Notes under the pieces: generated by a model | Told to the model about the DNA's origin: nothing | Databases searched by the model: none | What the model saw: the letters and a program-made list of their open reading frames with translations, nothing else | Position numbers and translations under genes: made by a program | Assembly: GCA_009786295.1 (NCBI GenBank) | Contig: WQTN01000143.1 | Location: 1 to 33,704 of the forward strand | DNA: 33,704 nucleotides | Direction of reading: 5' to 3' | Source of the DNA: Methanomassiliicoccaceae archaeon | GTDB lineage: Archaea > Thermoplasmatota > Thermoplasmata > Methanomassiliicoccales > Methanomethylophilaceae | Part shown: one piece after another, positions 26,778 through 33,704 of the stretch | How the letters are laid out: each line of letters begins with the position of its first letter | How positions within the stretch are numbered: position 1 is the stretch's first letter

Positions 26778-27806
26778 TTACCTCTTATATCTCAGCAATG
26801 CCCCCATGCCGCCAAGCGCAGAAAGCTCTTTTCCGGCATCATGCTGCCCGGACACCACAAGGACCCTTCCCTGCTGGGCCTCCACTGTTCTGATCAGATC
26901 ATCCAGATCCTTTTCTCTCAATGCGGAATCCAGAACAAGGAGAGTATCCACTGCGCCTGCGGCAGCAGAATCCCTTATCTCTTCCGGGCCGTACGCGGCC
27001 AGCCCGTCCTTCCCTATCTCTCCCATGAGCTTCTCTACGGCCTCCATCTCTATGCCGACGGACGACTCCCTCAGGATGCCGGCGCCCATTCCTGTCTTGA
27101 TGACCTCATTGACTCCTGCCATCCCTGACTGGCCGGTATGGTGCACATGCATTCCTTTGTATCCTCTTCTCTTGAGTTCTTCGGCAAGGGATTCCTTTTC
27201 AAAACCCGTGCCCAGAAGAACTATCGGCATGTTCTCAGAGACAAGAGGCTCGATCTTCGAGATGATCTCCGAATGATAACTGTCCTCTTTGGTCTTCTCT
27301 TCATATTGTTTCCCGGACCTCATCGATCTGATGCTTGCGACCTCTTTCAATCCGAACTGTCTCAACACAGCTATCGTCGCGTCGTCCTGGTCAAGAGAGA
27401 TGAACAGTATCTTCGGCTTCCTGGAATCCCTGACGGCTCTGTCCAGCCGGTCCAGCTGCGAATCCTTCCATTTTGTCTTTGTAATGAGGAGATCGTCCCC
27501 GGTCTCGAATAAAAGCGTATGGTGCTGGCCGATATCCTGAGGTCCGGTCTCAATGGTCCCGAGGACCCTCAGCCGGATTTCGTCCTCGGAGAATTCTATC
27601 TTTTCCATCCTTATGCCGAGGGTCATCCGTTTCTTCTCCGCCCTCTCCGCCCTCAGCTTGTCTGCCTGCTTTTCTTCCCTTCTTGTGGTCGAAGCGGTGA
27701 CCAGATCCCCTACCGTAAGGACATTGAAAAGGTGCCAGACATCTTCATCCGCCTCCAGCAATATTCTTACGTTCCCGCTGTTGATGTCTTTTCCGAGGAT
27801 CCGCAT
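26778..27806 (-). CDS. pelA: mRNA surveillance protein Pelota
   Basis: MRILGKDINSGNVRILLEADEDVWHLFNVLTVGDLVTASTTRR..., RMTLGIRMEKIEF; Pelota-like throughout. ATG 27806 is the better start than 27848. Confidence 0.92.
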   Translation of the reverse strand: MRILGKDINSGNVRILLEADEDVWHLFNVLTVGDLVTASTTRREEKQADKLRAERAEKKRMTLGIRMEKIEFSEDEIRLRVLGTIETGPQDIGQHHTLLFETGDDLLITKTKWKDSQLDRLDRAVRDSRKPKILFISLDQDDATIAVLRQFGLKEVASIRSMRSGKQYEEKTKEDSYHSEIISKIEPLVSENMPIVLLGTGFEKESLAEELKRRGYKGMHVHHTGQSGMAGVNEVIKTGMGAGILRESSVGIEMEAVEKLMGEIGKDGLAAYGPEEIRDSAAAGAVDTLLVLDSALREKDLDDLIRTVEAQQGRVLVVSGQHDAGKELSALGGMGALLRYKR

Positions 27807-27946
27807 GACCCTCCTAAGGTACTTCGTCTTTATCCCTATTTCGTTCAATATCGGGGTGTTTGTCTGGTATCGGACAACAGAGGATTAAGGGTGTTCTGAC
27901 GTTTCCCAAGCTATTAAATACGGTTCGCAACTCTGATTGATTCTCG

Positions 27947-29032
27947 ATGGCGAAAAGTTATTTGGTACTCGAGGATGGAAGTGTCTTCGAAGGAGAACCC
28001 TTCGGGCACAGAGCGCCGGCAACGGGCGAGGTTGTTTTCTCTACCGGAATGTCGGGTTATCAGGAAAGTCTTACGGATCCATCCTTCAGGGGTCAGATAC
28101 TCGTCATGACCTATCCTCTGATAGGAAACTATGGCACAAATGATGATTATTGTCAGTCGGAACAGGTCCACACGAGAGGTCTTGTTGTACGTGAATACTG
28201 CAAAGAGCCGTCGCCGATGTACGGCGGGCACACGATCGATGATTTCCTGAAGCACCACAAGGTCCCCGGAATATCAGGAATAGATACAAGGGACCTTGTG
28301 ATCAGAATAAGGACGAAAGGAACGTTCAAAGGCGCCATCACGGAAGACAAAGAGGGAATAGAAGAACTGATCAAAAAACTTCAGCGCATGCCTTCCCCCT
28401 CGGAAAGCAATCTTGTGGAAGAAGTGTCGTCAAAGAAGATAGAGAAGTACAACTTCGGAAAAGAACACTGCGTAGGTCTGCTCGACTGCGGAGAGAAGAG
28501 CGGAATAGTGAGGGACCTGTCGAAATGGTTCAATGTCACCGTGTTCCCGTACAACACCCCCGCCGACGTGATAGTCGATCATAAAGTGAAGGGGATCCTT
28601 CTTTCCAACGGCCCCGGGGACCCGTCGCATCCCGCCATACTCAAAACAACGGCGAGGACAGTCGCGGACCTTTCCGTGCAAATGCCGATGTTCGGGATAT
28701 GCCTGGGAAGCCAGATAGTAGGCGTCGCGATGGGCGGCAAGACGTATAAGATGAAATTCGGGCACCGCGGAAGCAACCAGCCGGTGAAATACAGAGGCAA
28801 GGTGTTCATCACTTCTCAGAATCACGGGTTCGCGGTAGATGAGAACAGCCTTGAAGGAAAAGACCTGATCGCAGATCAGATAAATGTCAACGACGGCACC
28901 GTGGAAGGTCTGAGGCACAGAGACCTTCCGCTGTTCACATCCCAATATCATCCGGAAGCGTCTCCGGGACCTTGGGACACATCCTTCCTTTTCGATGAGT
29001 TCGCAAAAGCGGCGAAGGGGGGACGCAGATGA
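27947..29032 (+). CDS. carA: Carbamoyl-phosphate synthase small subunit
   Basis: 361 aa; YLVLEDGSVFEGEPFG, glutaminase FGICLGSQIVGVAMG, HPEASPGPWDT. Confidence 0.97.
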   Translation: MAKSYLVLEDGSVFEGEPFGHRAPATGEVVFSTGMSGYQESLTDPSFRGQILVMTYPLIGNYGTNDDYCQSEQVHTRGLVVREYCKEPSPMYGGHTIDDFLKHHKVPGISGIDTRDLVIRIRTKGTFKGAITEDKEGIEELIKKLQRMPSPSESNLVEEVSSKKIEKYNFGKEHCVGLLDCGEKSGIVRDLSKWFNVTVFPYNTPADVIVDHKVKGILLSNGPGDPSHPAILKTTARTVADLSVQMPMFGICLGSQIVGVAMGGKTYKMKFGHRGSNQPVKYRGKVFITSQNHGFAVDENSLEGKDLIADQINVNDGTVEGLRHRDLPLFTSQYHPEASPGPWDTSFLFDEFAKAAKGGRR

Positions 29033-32000
29033 GGAAAGATTACAAGAAGCTCATGGTTATCGGTTCCGGCCCCATCGTTATCGGTCAGGCCGCAGAGTTC
29101 GATTTCTCCGGCACCCAAGCATGCCGGTCGCTGAAAGAGGAAGGTTATACCACCGTGCTTGTGAACTCCAACCCGGCCACGATACAGACCGACCCCGAAA
29201 CAGCGGACAGCGTATACATCGAACCGCTCCAGGTCCCGCTAATCATAAAGATCATCGAGAAAGAGGGTGTGGACGGCGTGCTTTCCGGAATGGGCGGGCA
29301 GACCGCCCTGAACATATGCTCCGAGCTAGCCGAAAGCGGAGAACTGAAAAGACTGGGGGTATCGCTGCTCGGGACGCAGCCGGATGCCATTGCCATGTCG
29401 GAAGACCGCGAGCTTTTCAAAGAAACGATGGAAAGGATAGGGGAACCGGTACCTCTGAGCAGAAGCGTCACATCGATACAAGAGGCCGTTGAGGCAGTGA
29501 AGATGATAGGAAAATATCCCGTCCTCATCAGGCCGGCATATACGCTGGGAGGAACCGGCGGCGGGATAGCTTACAATGAACAGGAACTGGTAGAAATATG
29601 CGCAAGAGGCCTTGCATACTCCCGCATACACCAGGTGCTGATAGAAGAGAGCGTTCTCGGATGGAAGGAGTACGAGTACGAGGTCATGAGAGATTCCAAG
29701 GACAACTCCATAATAATCTGTAATATAGAAAATCTAGACGCGATGGGGATACACACAGGGGAAAGCATCGTATGCGCCCCCTGTCTGACGCTGTCGGACA
29801 AAGATCATCAGAGGCTGAGGACATCCTCGCTGAAGGTCATAAAGGCCCTGAACATCGAGGGAGGGTGCAATGTCCAGTTCGCTTTTAACCCAGAGAACGG
29901 AGATTACAGGCTGATAGAGGTCAACCCCCGTGTCTCAAGATCGTCCGCACTGGCATCAAAAGCGACCGGATATCCAATAGCAAGAGTGGCGACGAAGATC
30001 GCGGTGGGTTATACGCTGGACGAGATACCGAACAGGATAACCGGCACCACATACGCCGCATTCGAGCCTGCGATAGATTATGTCGTAGTGAAGATCCCGC
30101 GGTGGCCCTTCGATAAGTTCCGCACCGTCGACAGGCATCTAGGGACGCAGATGAAGAGCACCGGCGAGATAATGTCCATCGGCCGCACGTTCGAAGAGGC
30201 GATCATGAAGGGGCTGAGGTCCCTGGAGATAGGGGTCAAAGGCCTCGACAGCATGAACTTCACTAACGAAGAGATCGCCGAAGAGCTTGTCAACGCGACC
30301 GACAAACGCATATTTGCTATGGGGGACGCGCTCAGAAAAGGATGGACCCCGGAGAAGATCGCGGACATTACCAAATGGGACGTGTTCTTTGTCAAAAAAA
30401 TAAGGAACATTGTCGAGATGGAGAACAGGATCAAAAGCGGGCCGCTTACCAAAGAACTTCTGAAAGAAGCAAAATACATGGGATTCTCCGATGAGAAGAT
30501 AGCGGAACTTATCAGCAGGCCGGAATCAGAGATCAGGAAGGAAAGGATCTCGCACGGCATAATCCCCGTATACAAGATGGTCGACACCTGCGCAGCGGAA
30601 TTCAATGCGGAGACACCGTATTTCTATTCTTCATACGGAACATCCACCGAGGCGAAGAAGGACGATAAGAAAAAGAAGGTCCTGATCATCGGCGGAGGAC
30701 CGATAAGGATAGGACAGGGAATCGAGTTCGACTATTGCTGCGTGCACGGCGTGATGGCCCTGCAGGAAGAAGGAGTGAGCGCAGTAATAATAAACAACAA
30801 TCCGGAGACGGTATCCACCGACTACGATATCTCAGACCGCCTCTATTTTGACCCTATAACTCTGGAAGATGTCCTGAACGTTATCGAGGCGGAAGAGATC
30901 GACGGCGTGGTCTGCCAATACGGCGGGCAGACGAGCGTTAATCTTGCTGTCGATCTTGAGAAGGCGCTAGCAGGCACAAAGACCAAGATACTCGGGACCA
31001 GCCCCGACATGATGGACGTTGCGGAGGACAGGAGAAGGTTCTCCAAGCTGATGGACAAACTCGGAATAAAACAGCCCGAATCGGGCACCGGTTATTCTTT
31101 TGAGGAGGCGAAAGAGATAGCGGAATCGATAGGCTATCCCGTGCTGGTAAGGCCGTCCTATGTTCTCGGCGGAAGGGCGATGGAGATCGTTTATTCAACG
31201 GAAGAACTGAAACTGTATGTCGAGACCGCAGTGAAAGTATCGAGGAACCACCCGATACTCATTGACAATTATCTCACGGAGGCGATCGAAATAGATGTGG
31301 ACATCGTTTCTGACGGCAAGGACGTATACATCGGCGGGATAATGGAACACATCGAGTACGCAGGCTGTCATTCCGGGGATGCGACAATGGTCCTGCCCCC
31401 GTTCACACTGTCCAAAAAGATAATCGGCGATGTCATCTGCATATGCAACAAGGTTGCCTCGGCGCTGGAAGTGAAAGGGCTTCTGAACATCCAGCTTGCT
31501 GTGAAAGACAACGAGGTATACATGATAGAAGCGAACCCGAGGGCGTCGCGCACGATACCGTTCATTTCCAAAGCTACCGGGATACCGTTGGCAAAGATAG
31601 CTACAAAGATCATGCTCGGAAAGACCCTGAAGGACTTCGGGCTGTCGGAGTACAAAGAGATAGATCACTACGCCATCAAAGCTTCCGTGTTCCCATTCCT
31701 TAAACTGCCGGGCGTCGATTCCATACTCACCCCGGAGATGAAGAGCACCGGCGAGGTGATGGGTATCGATCAAGACTTCGATGTCGCATGCTACAAGGCC
31801 CTTGTCGCCGCCGGCAACAAGCTGCCGAAAGGAGGCGGTGTTTACATAACGGTCAACAATGCCGACAAAGAAAGGGTGCTTCCGGTCGCCAAAGAGCTTT
31901 TGGAACTTGGATTCTGTATCTATGCTACGAAGGGCACGTCCACCTATCTCAGGGAGAACGGGGTGGAGACAACGACCGTTTTCAAAATAGACGACAATAT

Positions 32001-32235
32001 GAAACCCAACGCCATAGGTCTGATGAGGGAAGGCAAGATCAATCTTATTATCAACACGCCGTCCCAGATGTCAGGGCCTGTAAGGGACGGGCATAAGACA
32101 AGAAGGCTTGCGGTCGAACTCGAGATACCTTTCCTGACGACTATACAGGGCGCGGACGCAGCCGTCGGTGCCATAAGGGTAGCCAAAGAAGAAAGTTTCC
32201 AAGTAAGGTCCATGAAAGAGTTCCACAAACTCTGA
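29029..32235 (+). CDS. carB: Carbamoyl-phosphate synthase large subunit
   Basis: 1068 aa; duplicated ATP-grasp domains, VIGSGPIVIGQAAEFDFSGTQACR and IIGGGPIRIGQGIEFDYCCVH. ATGA overlap with carA. Confidence 0.98.
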   Translation: MRKDYKKLMVIGSGPIVIGQAAEFDFSGTQACRSLKEEGYTTVLVNSNPATIQTDPETADSVYIEPLQVPLIIKIIEKEGVDGVLSGMGGQTALNICSELAESGELKRLGVSLLGTQPDAIAMSEDRELFKETMERIGEPVPLSRSVTSIQEAVEAVKMIGKYPVLIRPAYTLGGTGGGIAYNEQELVEICARGLAYSRIHQVLIEESVLGWKEYEYEVMRDSKDNSIIICNIENLDAMGIHTGESIVCAPCLTLSDKDHQRLRTSSLKVIKALNIEGGCNVQFAFNPENGDYRLIEVNPRVSRSSALASKATGYPIARVATKIAVGYTLDEIPNRITGTTYAAFEPAIDYVVVKIPRWPFDKFRTVDRHLGTQMKSTGEIMSIGRTFEEAIMKGLRSLEIGVKGLDSMNFTNEEIAEELVNATDKRIFAMGDALRKGWTPEKIADITKWDVFFVKKIRNIVEMENRIKSGPLTKELLKEAKYMGFSDEKIAELISRPESEIRKERISHGIIPVYKMVDTCAAEFNAETPYFYSSYGTSTEAKKDDKKKKVLIIGGGPIRIGQGIEFDYCCVHGVMALQEEGVSAVIINNNPETVSTDYDISDRLYFDPITLEDVLNVIEAEEIDGVVCQYGGQTSVNLAVDLEKALAGTKTKILGTSPDMMDVAEDRRRFSKLMDKLGIKQPESGTGYSFEEAKEIAESIGYPVLVRPSYVLGGRAMEIVYSTEELKLYVETAVKVSRNHPILIDNYLTEAIEIDVDIVSDGKDVYIGGIMEHIEYAGCHSGDATMVLPPFTLSKKIIGDVICICNKVASALEVKGLLNIQLAVKDNEVYMIEANPRASRTIPFISKATGIPLAKIATKIMLGKTLKDFGLSEYKEIDHYAIKASVFPFLKLPGVDSILTPEMKSTGEVMGIDQDFDVACYKALVAAGNKLPKGGGVYITVNNADKERVLPVAKELLELGFCIYATKGTSTYLRENGVETTTVFKIDDNMKPNAIGLMREGKINLIINTPSQMSGPVRDGHKTRRLAVELEIPFLTTIQGADAAVGAIRVAKEESFQVRSMKEFHKL

Positions 32236-32236
32236 A

Positions 32237-33556
32237 TCATTTAGCCTTGGATTTATTGTTCCCTATTATGAGGGCGGCAAGACCCAGTATAACTATGACG
32301 GTCAGCACGCCGATCACTACCAGGAGCATGGGCACTTTGCTTTTGGCCGGTTCCAGATAATGGTTGGAGGTAGTGAAGGTAGCATCATCGGTCACTGTCA
32401 AAGTATCTCCGCGCTTGAACGGTTTGCCGTCCTTGAAGATATCAGGCACGTCTGTGTGTCCCCGTGCCGGGGTTACGGTGATGACGTATTTTGCCTCATA
32501 TGCGGCATACTCCGACCATGAGCTCCCTCTTTCTATCCCGTTTATTTTCCATATGATGTTTTCATCCTTTGCAAAGGACAGCCTATACGAGATCTTCTCG
32601 GCATCTCCTAAAACGTCAGTGCTTCCGATCTGTATGTTGGAGCTCTCAGTCACTATGTTTCCGGACTCGTCTCTCCAATCTGTAAGCCGCCAGTCCTTAA
32701 GGCTCGTCGTGACAGGGAAGACCAAGGTCTTTTTTCCTGTTTTATCTTTGTATTCGGTAGCATATTCTGTACCGGCAATTGCGAATTTAGTCTGAACAGC
32801 GGGGTATTTTATGTTCGCGGGACCGAAGTTGGCTTTTCCGTAGACAAGTATGCATCCTGCATTGTCAATTGTGATCATCCCGGTTATCTTGGCGTTGTTG
32901 GTCGATTCGGTCAAATATTCAGGAGCACGCCCGATATTCAGGATATCAGTGACCCTGAAGATGCTCCCTCCGTATATCTGGAGCTCGCCTGTAACGGTTC
33001 CGTTCCTGATATTAGCTACAGAATTCAATGTCCCGTGGCCGACGGTCATCACTCCGTCGACCGACAGCTTTCCTCCTCCGAGGCATTCTAAAATACTCTC
33101 TTTGTTGGAGCCAAAATTGAATATTCCTCCACTGAGCACTTCCAAAGAACCTGCGACAACGACTTCGGCAGTGTTCTTGTTATTATCCATTGTCATCAGT
33201 CCGCCGGATGATACAACGATAGAGCCCCTGGATTCCACCAACAGGTCCCCTGAGGAAACCAATGTTCCCTTAACATCCAGCACTGTTACCGCCGGGATTG
33301 TCAATGAAAATCCGTTGTCATCCAACGTGACTCCAGGTTTTATTGTTGCGTTTCTGAAGAGAATAGTGTCTCCGTTCAGTATTATCTCGTCCCCGCTGAC
33401 GGCTTCATCAAGAGCCAGCGCAAGATCGAACGAACCGCTGCCTACCAGAAGAACATCATCTGCCTTTGCAGAATCATCGCTGAAAGATACGACTGCAAGC
33501 ATCCCTATCAATGCTACGAGAGCGGCCGAAACCAGCAAACTCCTTCTTCTGTGCAT
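32237..33556 (-). CDS. Secreted, C-terminally anchored surface protein paralogous to the C-terminal half of the 1155-aa protein
   Basis: 439 aa; signal-like RRRSLLVSAALVALIGMLAVVSFSDDSAKAD; C-terminal TM MLLVVIGVLTVIVILGLAALII plus basic tail. SD GGGAGG; TATA-like TTTTATATCC at about 33586-33597. Confidence 0.85.
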   Translation of the reverse strand: MHRRRSLLVSAALVALIGMLAVVSFSDDSAKADDVLLVGSGSFDLALALDEAVSGDEIILNGDTILFRNATIKPGVTLDDNGFSLTIPAVTVLDVKGTLVSSGDLLVESRGSIVVSSGGLMTMDNNKNTAEVVVAGSLEVLSGGIFNFGSNKESILECLGGGKLSVDGVMTVGHGTLNSVANIRNGTVTGELQIYGGSIFRVTDILNIGRAPEYLTESTNNAKITGMITIDNAGCILVYGKANFGPANIKYPAVQTKFAIAGTEYATEYKDKTGKKTLVFPVTTSLKDWRLTDWRDESGNIVTESSNIQIGSTDVLGDAEKISYRLSFAKDENIIWKINGIERGSSWSEYAAYEAKYVITVTPARGHTDVPDIFKDGKPFKRGDTLTVTDDATFTTSNHYLEPAKSKVPMLLVVIGVLTVIVILGLAALIIGNNKSKAK

Positions 33557-33625
33557 TTTCCTCCCTTAACAGTAGAGTACACGTATAAGGATATAAAAGT
33601 GTGCTTTAACGGGGCTTTCAGGAAA

Positions 33626-33704
33626 TCATACCTCCATTGACCCTGGCCTGAGTTCGAATAATCTTCTGAAGTTATGAGCTATCGATCTTAACAGCACCTC
33701 CACG
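33626..33704 (-). mobile_element. C-terminal end of a probable transposase, truncated by window edge
   Basis: Reverse-strand open frame ending in stop: ...VEVLLRSIAHNFRRLFELRPGSMEV*, resembling C-termini of DDE transposases. Confidence 0.5.

Noticed and set aside
29145-31773. Long minus-strand ORFs opposite carB (e.g. 30078-30605, 31195-31773)
   Set aside because: carB is continuous and well conserved; these are complementary-frame artefacts.

Overview
This window looks archaeal. It has a Pelota homologue, TATA-type promoters, a histidine operon with a long-form HisG, a COG2150-type ACT regulator and several large secreted adhesin-like proteins. The overall style resembles Methanomassiliicoccales/Thermoplasmata, but that taxon is an inference. 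Housekeeping content: hisG-C-H-A-[gap]-B-F-I (- strand), aroQ-like chorismate mutase and asd (-), an ABC-F ATPase and a CPA2 antiporter (+), an AksA/NifV-type homocitrate synthase family gene and pelA (-), and carAB (+). Accessory content: a DUF4143-type AAA ATPase and a DUF4172-type Fic protein, each preceded by unusual repeat/palindrome arrays; three surface proteins (2420, 1155 and 439 aa); and the C-terminal end of a probable transposase at the right edge. Most interesting: (i) the three surface proteins share an unusual signal-peptide C-region, 'SDDS-x-A'; (ii) two of them share a homologous C-terminal module; (iii) the 1155-aa gene has a ~245-nt predicted leader with competing TGCCCG/CGGGCA hairpins and a chain of three mini-ORFs; (iv) the 2420-aa gene is preceded by a ~147-codon open frame that begins just after the predicted promoter and runs out of frame over the giant gene's start at an A8 run; (v) there is an exact 23-bp-spaced operator array inside the his locus. 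All calls come from reading the sequence; no searches or folding programs were run.
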